DNA of 7,761 nt. Origin: Candidatus Bipolaricaulota bacterium. GTDB lineage: Bacteria; Bipolaricaulota; Bipolaricaulia; UBA7950; UBA9294. The notes beneath the pieces were generated by a model, which saw only the letters and a program-made list of their open reading frames with translations, was not told the origin of the DNA and did not search any database. Where the stretch lies: assembly GCA_021129875.1 (NCBI GenBank), contig JAJOKK010000098.1:1-7761 (forward strand), in the 5' to 3' direction. Both the position numbers and the translations under genes were made by a program. Positions 1 to 6,070 of the stretch are shown in pieces. The stretch's first letter is position 1. Every line of letters starts with the position of its first letter.

Positions 1-1
1 A

Positions 2-193
2 GTCGGATTACGGCTCGATGAGGACTACAACATTATGTGCCGCGTCGGTCTCCATTGTGCGCCAGCGGCTCACAAGACAATCGGCACTTTCCCAATAGGG
101 ACCGTCCGGTTCAGTTTAGGACTCTACACCACCGAGCATGATGTCGAACAGGCAATCATGGCGGTAACCGAGATCGCCAGAAGTGCAAAATGA
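2..193 (+). CDS. Class V aminotransferase / cysteine desulfurase-like protein, C-terminal part (5' end outside window)
   Basis: The reading frame is open from the window edge to the TGA at 191-193 and gives the last 63 residues of a PLP-dependent class V aminotransferase-fold protein. The segment RVGLHCAPAAHKTIG, followed by GTVRFSLG and a TTEHDVEQAI-like tail, is the C-terminal signature of the cysteine desulfurase-like family modelled as TIGR01977. The Cys at codon 56-58 sits where SufS-type desulfurases have their catalytic loop cysteine (RxGxHCA). The fold domain and the PLP lysine lie upstream, outside the window. Family knowledge: members of this branch co-occur with orphan SelD, YqeB/YqeC and DUF3343 proteins around selenium-dependent molybdenum hydroxylases, and are suspected of mobilising Se or S for the cofactor. 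The ATG of the DUF3343 gene overlaps its stop (ATGA), implying translational coupling. Substrate (cysteine or selenocysteine) cannot be told from the fragment. Confidence 0.85.
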   Translation, partial: VGLRLDEDYNIMCRVGLHCAPAAHKTIGTFPIGTVRFSLGLYTTEHDVEQAIMAVTEIARSAK

Positions 194-414
194 ACGATGT
201 GATACTTTTCTATTCAACGAATGTTGCTCTTAAGATGGAAAAATTGGTAAAGGCAAGCGGCATTACGGCAAAGTTGATCCCTGCGCCACGTCATCTCTCC
301 TCTGACTGCACTTTTGCTCTGCGATTTGAGCGGCGACAACGTGCCGCGGTTGAGAGAATAGTGCACGATAATAAAATCGAGCATGCTGGAATTCATCCAT
401 TAGATCGATCTTGA
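190..414 (+). CDS. DUF3343 family putative Se/S carrier protein
   Basis: This 74-residue protein matches the small DUF3343 family (PF11823, putative Se/S carrier-like) in length and pattern. It has an N-terminal beta strand, an ALKMEKLVKASGI helix, and then the core motif LIPAPRHLSSDC-ALRFE. Family members usually read PxPRxLSSxCGxALRF, so the single Cys40 is the probable chalcogen-carrying residue. The following Gly of the usual motif is Thr here. Its ATG overlaps the stop of the preceding desulfurase-like gene by 4 nt, and there is only a weak purine-rich site upstream, so translation is probably coupled. The pairing of the two genes is typical of maturation islands for selenium-dependent molybdenum hydroxylases, and a Mo hydroxylase large subunit lies about 1.1 kb away on the other strand. 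Carrier function is inferred from family context and is not seen directly. Confidence 0.82.
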   Translation: MNDVILFYSTNVALKMEKLVKASGITAKLIPAPRHLSSDCTFALRFERRQRAAVERIVHDNKIEHAGIHPLDRS

Positions 415-659
415 TCATAGCTCAGCAGCTTGCTGTGTGTATTCAGCAAAATCATCCCTGAACAGTGTCCGAGGGAGGAAAGAACCACGGATGAACACAT
501 GGATTATTGCTGGAGTGTCGGCCAAGAGGCCGGAGTGATGAGTGATGAGTGAAGTTCCTTGCTCCGTGTCTATCAGTGGCAATCCGTGGTTCCAGGGCTA
601 CCACATTTAAGCCAATATGAGTTTACTGAATACTTGCTCAGTGCCTTGTAATCAGGCAT
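415..659. other. Intergenic stretch between the selenium gene pair and the DUF3147 gene, with small repeats
   Basis: No credible gene is seen here. The stretch separates the rightward selenium gene pair from the leftward DUF3147 gene, so it is where terminators for both would be expected. A small hairpin (CAGCA, loop GCT, TGCTG at 423-435) follows the DUF3343 stop but has no T-run. At 519-532 CGGCC/GGCCG could form a 5-bp stem with an AAGA loop. Three near-perfect copies of the heptamer GAGTGAT lie at 533-553. No good rho-independent terminator could be recognised. Confidence 0.5.
482..592. repeat. Inverted repeat with 11-bp arms flanking a heptamer repeat
   Basis: GAACCACGGAT at 482-492 is perfectly repeated in inverted orientation as ATCCGTGGTTC at 582-592. 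The 89-bp interior holds a small GC-rich hairpin (519-532) and three tandem heptamers of the GAGTGAT type (533-553). The size and layout fit a small non-coding dispersed element, or a decayed intergenic repeat of the ACCACGGATGAACAC type seen in many bacterial genomes. No target-site duplication is obvious and nothing inside is coding. Confidence 0.45.
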
Positions 660-1010
660 CTAAAGCTTTACACCTAAAAAGTTCAATGTGGTAATCATTA
701 GCCAATAGCATGCAACAGTTATCGCGACAGCAATGCTGATACTAAGATAAAAATCAATTCCTTGTTTCAGCAATATTGGCAATGATATAAACAAAGCCAA
801 GGACGGTAAAACAAGCCAAAAAATACTTGACGATAAAGCACTAACCTTTGAAGCGTCTCTTGTTCCTATGTAAAGCCAAACTAGTGCCAATACCGAGATC
901 AATGGTATTGATGCCAGTATCGCGCCAAGAAAGGCACTGCGCTTTGCTATCTCTGATATCAACACTATCAGCATTGTCGTGATTGCAAGTTTCACTATAT
1001 AGTATCCCAA
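660..1010 (-). CDS. DUF3147 family small integral membrane protein
   Basis: The protein has four hydrophobic segments (about residues 4-20, 27-49, 60-83 and 87-110 from the chosen start). It carries the pattern SEIAKRSAFLGAILASIPL..LALVWLY, then a polar loop, then SSSIFWLVLPSLALF. This is the layout and wording of DUF3147 (PF11345) inner-membrane proteins, which are about 110-120 residues long and of unknown function. The open frame extends to an ATG at 1104-1106, but the added 32 residues are basic and unlike the family. A TTG at 1008-1010 (116 aa) has an AGAGGGG Shine-Dalgarno-like site about 6 nt upstream and matches the family N-terminus (family members start close to YYxIK), so TTG is preferred. 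The gene is clearly AT-richer than the purine-type genes to its right and sits about 500 bp downstream of the Mo hydroxylase stop, so it is probably not part of that operon. Confidence 0.75.
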   Translation of the reverse strand: MGYYIVKLAITTMLIVLISEIAKRSAFLGAILASIPLISVLALVWLYIGTRDASKVSALSSSIFWLVLPSLALFISLPILLKQGIDFYLSISIAVAITVACYWLMITTLNFLGVKL

Positions 1011-1518
1011 TTTACGCCCCTCTTTCGCATGCCGACCACGCAGACCCACGGTCATGGAGCGCCGCGGAATGGCGATCAGGTGAAGCGATTGCATGGATGG
1101 ACTCATATAGATTATTGTTCATCGGAGGAACCTCAAGATGGTGCGTCCACGTGTTCACTGGCATATATTTCTCCATCTAAATTGACAATGATCCAGCTTC
1201 GTTCTTATTCGGCGAAGAGGGGTGGTTTCTTTATTCTACGTCATGACTTTTTCTAACAAAGTCTTAAGATTCGCCACTAGGAATTGTCGGTTCTTGCTTA
1301 TTCGTATATCTCTCCAATCGGCGCCTAACAGCAGCTTATCGGCTCAGCCGACCGATCACTAAACGTTGGCATCAAGAGACTTCCTTTAACTTCAATGATT
1401 CGGAGAGGCACTCAATAAATGGCTCTGTGCCGATAAAGTGCCTGTCCATGACCGTAATCTAGTAGAAATAGTATTAGTTTGCGAGACCATAATGAGCCCC
1501 AGAGAACGACCACATTGA
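1011..1518. other. Gene-poor, AT-richer stretch downstream of the Mo hydroxylase
   Basis: No recognisable gene lies here. On the - strand there is a 54-codon frame (1012-1176) whose stop abuts the TTG start of the DUF3147 gene, and a 25-codon frame (1372-1449) that could be the tail of a decayed gene. Neither matches anything I know or has a good ribosome-binding site. Directly after the 25-codon frame, positions 1321-1370 hold a partly symmetrical segment with GCCTAAC at 1323-1329 and CGTTGGC at 1364-1370. It resembles an integron attC site but misses the consensus at one end. No obvious terminator for the operon was found, though the TCGGC/GCCGA hairpin at 1339-1351 lies in the right direction. 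Confidence 0.4.
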
Positions 1519-3840
1519 TTATTCGCTGTTCTTCTGCATTGTGACGGCTTTCTTTACCCTCTCTGGGGAGAACGGATAGGTGGTGATCGGTCGTCCGAGC
1601 GCGTGTACCACTGCGCGGGAGACGGCGACATGGGCGGCCATCAGCGGGACTTCGCCCAGCCCCTTGGCGCCGAACGGGCCTTTCGAACAGATTGCCTCGA
1701 CAAAACTTACTTCGCTGCGCAAAGGGATGTCGCAAATCGTGGGGATGCGGTAGGTGGTCAGCCCGGTAGTCAACAGTCGTCCTCCTTGTCGCGGGATCTC
1801 CTCCATCAATGCGTATCCCAGCCCTTGCGCGATCCCTCCCTCTACCTGGCCGGCGGCGAGCCGTCGATTGACGATCTTCCCGGAATCGTGTACTGCGACG
1901 AACTCTTCTACATTGACCTCGCCGGTGACGAGATCGACTTCGACTTGCGCGATGTGCGTTGCGTAGGAGTAGACGAAGTAAACGTTCCCCAGGCCGCTCT
2001 CGGGATCCCAGTCGACTGGTTCTCCGCTCGCCCATCCTTCCACGGCCGGATCGATATTGCGCATGAAGAATACGCGTGCGATCTCCGGCAAACGAGAAGG
2101 GATCTCTTCTTTCGGGATATCCAGGTCGCGGGCTGCGCTGCTGACTCTCTCTTGCAGTTTCTCTGCGGCGGCAATGATGGCCAGGCCGCTCATCAGTGTC
2201 CCTCGCGAAGCAACGGTCGGTCCAGAGTCGGGGACGCGCGAGCTGTCGACCGGGGCAAGGTGAATCCGCTCGGGAGAGAGAGAGAGTGCTTCTGCTGCAA
2301 TCTGGGTGAGGGCGGTCGTCAACCCCTGCCCCATCTCGACTGTTCCTACGGCGATCGTGATCGAGCCATCCGCTTCAAGCTTCATATACGCCCCGGCTTT
2401 GTCGAGGAACGGGGCCTTCCCCCCGAGGCCGACTCCGTAGGTGACGGTGGAGATTCCTAGGCCGCGGCGACGACTGTGCGAATCCGCGTTGAACGCTTCT
2501 ATCTTTCGCAGCCGGTTTTCCCAATCGACCGTCTGACCGGCCTGCTCGAGCGTCTCTGTCAGACCGACGCTCTCTTCCAGCCGCTGACAGGTGGCGGTTT
2601 CATCCCCTATTTGGAGAGCGTTCCGCAGCCGAATCTCCAGCCGGTCGATCTGTAAGCGGTCGGAGAGCAGGTCCATCTGCGACTCGTGGGCGAAGTTCAT
2701 TTGTGGACTGCCAAACCCGCGGAACGCGCCATTGGGGACGGTGTTCGTCGCCGCCATCCGGCCGTCGACCTTCACATGCGGAATCCGATACGGTCCGGCC
2801 GCGCTCATCAGCGCCCGCCAGAGCACGGCCGATGAGAGGGTCTGATAAGCGCCGGCGTTGTAGATGAAGTCGACCTCAATTGCGGTCAATCTCCCGTCCC
2901 GCTTCGCCCCGCTCCTGTAACGGATCACCGCCGGATGCCGCTTGCTCGTTGTGAGGATGTCCTCCTCGCGGTCGTAGACAAGCTTCACCGGTCGGCGCGT
3001 CTTCCACGCCAGCAACGCGGCGAGCGCACTGACAAGCGATGGGACGTCCTCCTTCCCGCCGAACGCCCCGCCGGTCGCCGTCTGCACCACCCGCACCTTG
3101 GACAGAGGAAGTCCAAGGACCTGCGCTACCGCGCTCCGCACGTAGAACGGGCACTGCATCGTGCCGTAGATCGCCATCGCTCCGTGTTCTTCGGGGACGG
3201 CGATCGCGCCTTGCGTCTCCAGATAGGCGTGCTCTTGATAGCCGAAGCGATATTCCCCTTCTACGACCACGTCCGCGGCGGCGAACCCTTGCTCGATATC
3301 CCCTTTGCGGATGCGCATAGAATTGAACAGGTTCGGTCCCTTCTCAACCGCCGCAGGGACGGCGACCAGCGGCGCGTCGGGACGGAGTGCTTCCTCAGGG
3401 TCGAAGACGGCAGGGATCTCCTCATAGTCGATCAGCGCGCGCGTTGCTGCCGCGCGCGCACTTGCCCGATCTTCGGCAGCGACAAGGGCGATCGGCTCGC
3501 CGATGTACCGGACGATCCCTGCTGCCAGTGCGGGCTGGTCGTCGTAGATCACGTGCACGATGTTATCGCCCGGAACCTCTTCCGAGGTGAGTGTGCAGAC
3601 GACGCGTGGGTCATCCATAATCGCAGTGAGATCGATATTGCGGATCTTTGCGTGCGGAAACTCGCTCCATATCACCGCTGCGTGGAGCATCCCAGAAAAG
3701 ACGAGGTCATCGACGAACCTCGCCTCCCCGCGGACCTTATCGATCGCGTCCGGTCGCGGAACAGCTGCGCCGATCATCCCGCTGTTTAGACTTAGATCTT
3801 GGCTTTTGGTATTCGAATGCTTTGTTTCGGCCTCGTTCAT
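1519..3840 (-). CDS. Xanthine dehydrogenase family molybdopterin-binding (large) subunit, probable selenium-dependent Mo hydroxylase
   Basis: This 773-residue protein is a full-length Mo-binding subunit of the xanthine oxidase family. The a/b hammerhead domain covers about residues 30-145 (VPRPDAIDKVRGEARFVDD), followed by MoCoBD_1 at about 170-410 and MoCoBD_2 at about 430-755. Visible motifs are QEHAYLE (202-208), GGAFGGKE (257-264), GAFRGFGSPQ (371-380), MGQG (503-506), VASRGTLMSG (543-552) and KGLGE (726-730). Gln202, Glu264, Arg374 and Glu730 align with Gln767, Glu802, Arg880 and Glu1261 of bovine xanthine oxidase, so purine-type hydroxylation is plausible. There is no FAD or 2Fe-2S domain, and neither partner subunit is in the window. 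The gene is last of the apparent leftward operon, 44 bp after transcarbamylase 2. The start at 3838-3840 has only a GAGG site close by; Met22 is an alternative. Selenium dependence is inferred from the desulfurase-like/DUF3343 neighbours. Other substrates (nicotinate, other heterocycles) remain possible. Confidence 0.9.
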   Translation of the reverse strand: MNEAETKHSNTKSQDLSLNSGMIGAAVPRPDAIDKVRGEARFVDDLVFSGMLHAAVIWSEFPHAKIRNIDLTAIMDDPRVVCTLTSEEVPGDNIVHVIYDDQPALAAGIVRYIGEPIALVAAEDRASARAAATRALIDYEEIPAVFDPEEALRPDAPLVAVPAAVEKGPNLFNSMRIRKGDIEQGFAAADVVVEGEYRFGYQEHAYLETQGAIAVPEEHGAMAIYGTMQCPFYVRSAVAQVLGLPLSKVRVVQTATGGAFGGKEDVPSLVSALAALLAWKTRRPVKLVYDREEDILTTSKRHPAVIRYRSGAKRDGRLTAIEVDFIYNAGAYQTLSSAVLWRALMSAAGPYRIPHVKVDGRMAATNTVPNGAFRGFGSPQMNFAHESQMDLLSDRLQIDRLEIRLRNALQIGDETATCQRLEESVGLTETLEQAGQTVDWENRLRKIEAFNADSHSRRRGLGISTVTYGVGLGGKAPFLDKAGAYMKLEADGSITIAVGTVEMGQGLTTALTQIAAEALSLSPERIHLAPVDSSRVPDSGPTVASRGTLMSGLAIIAAAEKLQERVSSAARDLDIPKEEIPSRLPEIARVFFMRNIDPAVEGWASGEPVDWDPESGLGNVYFVYSYATHIAQVEVDLVTGEVNVEEFVAVHDSGKIVNRRLAAGQVEGGIAQGLGYALMEEIPRQGGRLLTTGLTTYRIPTICDIPLRSEVSFVEAICSKGPFGAKGLGEVPLMAAHVAVSRAVVHALGRPITTYPFSPERVKKAVTMQKNSE

Positions 3841-3884
3841 CGTCCTCAGATATTACCGTTCAAGGTTAGCAGCAAGCAACATCG

Positions 3885-4907
3885 CTATAAGCGGCCGCCC
3901 ATGGTCAGAGCCATGATCGCTTTCTGGGTGTGAAGGCGATTCTCCGCCTGATCATAGATCCACGAAAGGCTGTTGTCACAGACCTCGGACTCGACCTCGT
4001 AGCCGCGGTCGATCGGCATACACTGAAGCAGATAGCCCGGATCGCAAAGCTTCTTCTGCCGTGCGGCGGTGTAGCACCAGTCCTTGTAGCGCTCCGCGAT
4101 CTTCAACTCCTCTTCCTTGCCGATATCATAGCGTTTCCCGGTGTACCAGTTACGCGGGAAGACAACGGTCGCTCCGTCGAGGGCCTTGTCCATGTCGTGA
4201 ACGACCTCGAACGATCCGCCGGATCCTGCTGCGATCTCCTTGCATTCCTGCATAACCTTCGGGTCGAGATCGAACTCAGGCGGATTGGCAACGACGACAT
4301 CCATCCCGTACATCGCTGAGATGAGCGCTGTTCCCTGCATCGAACAACGTCCGCGGACCCACGGCGAGTAGGCCCAACTGACGACGATCTTCTTCCCTTT
4401 TACGTGCCCCAGCTTCTCGTGCATGGTGTGGATGTCGGTCAGCGACTGGCATGGGTGGTTGATGTCCGAAGCCATGTTGATCACCGGAACTTCGGCGCAC
4501 TCTGCAAACTTACGGATCACAAGGTCTCCATGACCGTAGTAGTCAACCTGGTCGTCGAGGAGACGGATCCCGAGCCCATCGCAGAAGCGGGCCATCGCCT
4601 TAGCCGTATCCGCTACTGTCTCGCCGGCGCCCGGCTTGTCCTCAATCGACAACCGCAACGTATTTGAGCTAATAAACTGCGCGTTCCCGCCCAGCTGGGT
4701 CATTCCTGCCTCGAACGACATGCGTGTGCGTGTCGATCCGGCGAAGAAGAGCATGGCAAAGGTCTTATACTTCAGATACGGATGCTCCTTACCACTGTAG
4801 TAGAGCCCCTTCATCTGATCGGTCACCTTCATCGCAATATCATACTCTTCCTTACTCCAGTCTGTCTCCGCTATCAGGTCTCGTCCTTTCAGGTCGAACC
4901 AACTCAT
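3885..4907 (-). CDS. Knotted aspartate/ornithine carbamoyltransferase family protein (divergent paralogue 2)
   Basis: This 340-residue transcarbamylase carries the carbamoyl-phosphate motif GSTRTR (57-62), SFEAGMTQLGG (64-74), HPCQ (151-154) and the hinge segment SWAYSPWVRGRCSMQGT (177-193). That hinge segment is long, as in knotted transcarbamylases (N-acetyl/N-succinylornithine transcarbamylase, YgeW). The amino-acceptor loop, usually HCLP, reads QCMP (295-298), and the KPLxVPQ part of the knot loop is replaced by VRGRCSMQ, so the acceptor is probably not ornithine. The frame continues upstream to an ATG at 4998-5000, but that extension runs through a palindromic repeat. The ATG at 4905-4907 has a consensus AAGGAGG site and gives the family-like N-terminus. 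It lies between transcarbamylase 1 (106 bp upstream) and the Mo hydroxylase (44 bp downstream). With carbamate kinase in the same set, the likely direction is catabolic: ureido compound plus phosphate to amine plus carbamoyl phosphate. The substrate is unknown. Confidence 0.88.
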   Translation of the reverse strand: MSWFDLKGRDLIAETDWSKEEYDIAMKVTDQMKGLYYSGKEHPYLKYKTFAMLFFAGSTRTRMSFEAGMTQLGGNAQFISSNTLRLSIEDKPGAGETVADTAKAMARFCDGLGIRLLDDQVDYYGHGDLVIRKFAECAEVPVINMASDINHPCQSLTDIHTMHEKLGHVKGKKIVVSWAYSPWVRGRCSMQGTALISAMYGMDVVVANPPEFDLDPKVMQECKEIAAGSGGSFEVVHDMDKALDGATVVFPRNWYTGKRYDIGKEEELKIAERYKDWCYTAARQKKLCDPGYLLQCMPIDRGYEVESEVCDNSLSWIYDQAENRLHTQKAIMALTMGGRL

Positions 4908-4912
4908 TTTCG

Positions 4913-4919
4913 CCTCCTT
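4913..4919 (-). promoter_or_regulatory. Ribosome-binding site deciding the transcarbamylase 2 start
   Basis: Read on the - strand, AAGGAGG lies 5 nt before the ATG at 4905-4907. It is the consensus anti-SD match and argues for this start over the in-frame ATG 93 nt further upstream, whose extension translates the palindromic repeat. Confidence 0.8.
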
Positions 4920-4952
4920 ATAGTACTCGCTCACCGCAGAGCCCGCGGCACA

Positions 4953-4981
4953 GTAGGGGCGGGTTTGAAACCCGCCCCTAC
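4953..4981. repeat. 29-nt perfect palindrome between the two transcarbamylase genes
   Basis: GTAGGGGCGGGTTT (4953-4966) and AAACCCGCCCCTAC (4968-4981) are exact reverse complements around a single central G. The sequence is of the REP-like class (GGGCGGGTTT/AAACCCGCCC) found scattered between genes in many unrelated bacteria. It lies in the 106-bp gap between the genes, so it would form a strong hairpin in the operon mRNA just upstream of transcarbamylase 2. No U-run follows in the - direction, so it is unlikely to be a simple terminator. It may stabilise or process the transcript. Confidence 0.85.
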
Positions 4982-5013
4982 GCCGTGGCCAAATACCCAA
5001 TAGATGAATCGAT

Positions 5014-6051
5014 CTAGGTCATAAGCAGGGCCATCATCCCTTTCTGCGCGTGCATCCTATTCGCCGCCTCTTCGATGATCACCGAGTTAGGTCCATCGAT
5101 CACCTCGTCGGTCACCTCCATATCGCGGTCAGCCGGGAGGCAGTGCATATAGTACGCATTGTCGGTCAGAGCCATCTTCTCCTGCGTGCAGATCCAGTCC
5201 TTGTTCGCCTCGAAGACAGCCTTCGCCTTTGCCTCGTCCATCGGCCCTGATCCATCGGTCGGCTGGATAGTCCACGCCTTCGGATAGACAACGACAGCAT
5301 CTTTAAACGCCTCGTCCATATCGTGGACGATCTTGAACGCGCCGCCGTTTCGCTTGGCATGATTCTTGGTCGCTTCGAGGATCTTCGGGTCGAGGTCAAG
5401 CCCTTTGGGATGAGCAAGGGTGACATCCATCCCCATCATTGCGGCGGAGACGATTGCGCTCTGCGGGACAGCGAGCGGTTTTTGTACCGATCCCGAGTAG
5501 GCCCAGCTCATGACGAATTTCTTCCCTTGCAGGTTGTGGCTGAGCTTCTCCTGCATCGTCATCACATCGGCGAGTGCCTGGCAGGGGTGATACATGTCGT
5601 CCTCCATGTTGATCACCGGAACCTTCGACCATTTTGCGAATTCGCGGATGATCAGGTTGCCCTTGCCATACTCCCACCCGGTCGGATTACCGTAGATGCG
5701 AATAGCGATCGCGTCGCCCATCTCAGCGAGGACGCGGGACACATCACTAATCCGCTCGGTCTTGTACGCAATCTCCTCCCCTTTCAGCGCCGGGGTGTAG
5801 ACTGCACCGGGCTGCAGAAAATGGGCGTGCCCGCCAAGCTGGGTCATTCCGGCTTCGAACGAGTTACGCGTACGTAAACTGGAGTTGTAGAAGAGCATGT
5901 GCAGCGTCATCCCTTCAAGGATCCTGTGCGGTTCCCGTCGGATAAACTTACGTTTCAGGTCGTGCGCCGTATCGAGCATCGCCTCGATCTCATCACGTGA
6001 AAAGTCAAGCCAGGTGAGGAAGTCTCTCCCTCGTAAAGTCGTATTGGACAT
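5014..6051 (-). CDS. Knotted carbamoyltransferase, YgeW/N-acetylornithine transcarbamylase-like (paralogue 1)
   Basis: This 345-residue protein has the transcarbamylase motifs in order: SSLRTR (57-62, carbamoyl phosphate; the usual S-T/M-R-T-R has Leu in the second position), SFEAGMTQLGGHA (64-76), HPCQ (155-158), MSWAYSGSVQKPLAVPQS (181-198) and HCLPAD (303-308). The KPLxVPQ loop followed by GMDVTLAHP (207-215) is the knot-forming region of the N-acetyl/N-succinylornithine transcarbamylase and YgeW group, rather than of classical OTCase. The C-terminus (NRMHAQKGMMA) is more like the acetylornithine enzyme than E. coli YgeW, so the acceptor cannot be assigned. The start at 6049-6051 is supported by TAGGAGG 5 nt upstream. 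It is separated from carbamate kinase by 422 bp filled with tandem repeats and from paralogue 2 by 106 bp. Pairing with carbamate kinase suggests it makes carbamoyl phosphate from a ureido substrate; an anabolic arginine role is less likely here. Confidence 0.9.
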   Translation of the reverse strand: MSNTTLRGRDFLTWLDFSRDEIEAMLDTAHDLKRKFIRREPHRILEGMTLHMLFYNSSLRTRNSFEAGMTQLGGHAHFLQPGAVYTPALKGEEIAYKTERISDVSRVLAEMGDAIAIRIYGNPTGWEYGKGNLIIREFAKWSKVPVINMEDDMYHPCQALADVMTMQEKLSHNLQGKKFVMSWAYSGSVQKPLAVPQSAIVSAAMMGMDVTLAHPKGLDLDPKILEATKNHAKRNGGAFKIVHDMDEAFKDAVVVYPKAWTIQPTDGSGPMDEAKAKAVFEANKDWICTQEKMALTDNAYYMHCLPADRDMEVTDEVIDGPNSVIIEEAANRMHAQKGMMALLMT

Positions 6052-6056
6052 GTAAA

Positions 6057-6063
6057 CCTCCTA
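6057..6063 (-). promoter_or_regulatory. Strong ribosome-binding site of transcarbamylase 1, abutting the repeat array
   Basis: TAGGAGG on the - strand, 5 nt before the ATG at 6049-6051, is a near-ideal Shine-Dalgarno site. Only 7 nt separate it from the first unit of the 9-nt array at 6071, so the array forms the immediate 5' leader of this gene in any transcript coming from the right. Confidence 0.8.
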
Positions 6064-6070
6064 GTATTTT

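Noticed and set aside
1044..1106. Possible remnant of a REP-type transposase (LHLIAIPRR-like peptide on the - strand)
   Set aside because: Only about nine residues resemble that family and no further part of such a protein is present, so it is probably chance.
1012..1176. 54-codon - strand frame ending next to the TTG start of the DUF3147 gene
   Set aside because: The close abutment is suggestive of coupling, but there is no ribosome-binding site, no recognisable sequence, and composition gives no support.
1412..2035. 207-codon open frame on the - strand overlapping the Mo hydroxylase 3' end
   Set aside because: It is out of frame with the real gene and extremely rich in Arg, a typical frame-shifted shadow.
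2274..2286. (GA)6G run as a possible phase-variation tract
   Set aside because: It is short, inside the Mo hydroxylase coding region, and encodes ordinary family residues. Nothing suggests programmed slippage.
1603..2460. 285-codon open frame on the + strand
   Set aside because: It lies wholly antisense to the Mo hydroxylase, whose motifs are unmistakable. The product is of shadow composition (Cys, Arg, Gly and Asp rich) with no recognisable family.
2935..3789. 284-codon open frame on the + strand
   Set aside because: It is antisense to the N-terminal half of the Mo hydroxylase, Arg/Asp rich, and an expected shadow in GC-rich DNA.
4908..5000. 31-residue N-terminal extension of transcarbamylase 2
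   Set aside because: It translates the intergenic palindrome (GGFQTRPYC-type peptide), and the downstream ATG has a consensus ribosome-binding site and the family N-terminus.
5323..5877. 184-codon open frame on the + strand
   Set aside because: It is antisense to transcarbamylase 1 and has no family features of its own.
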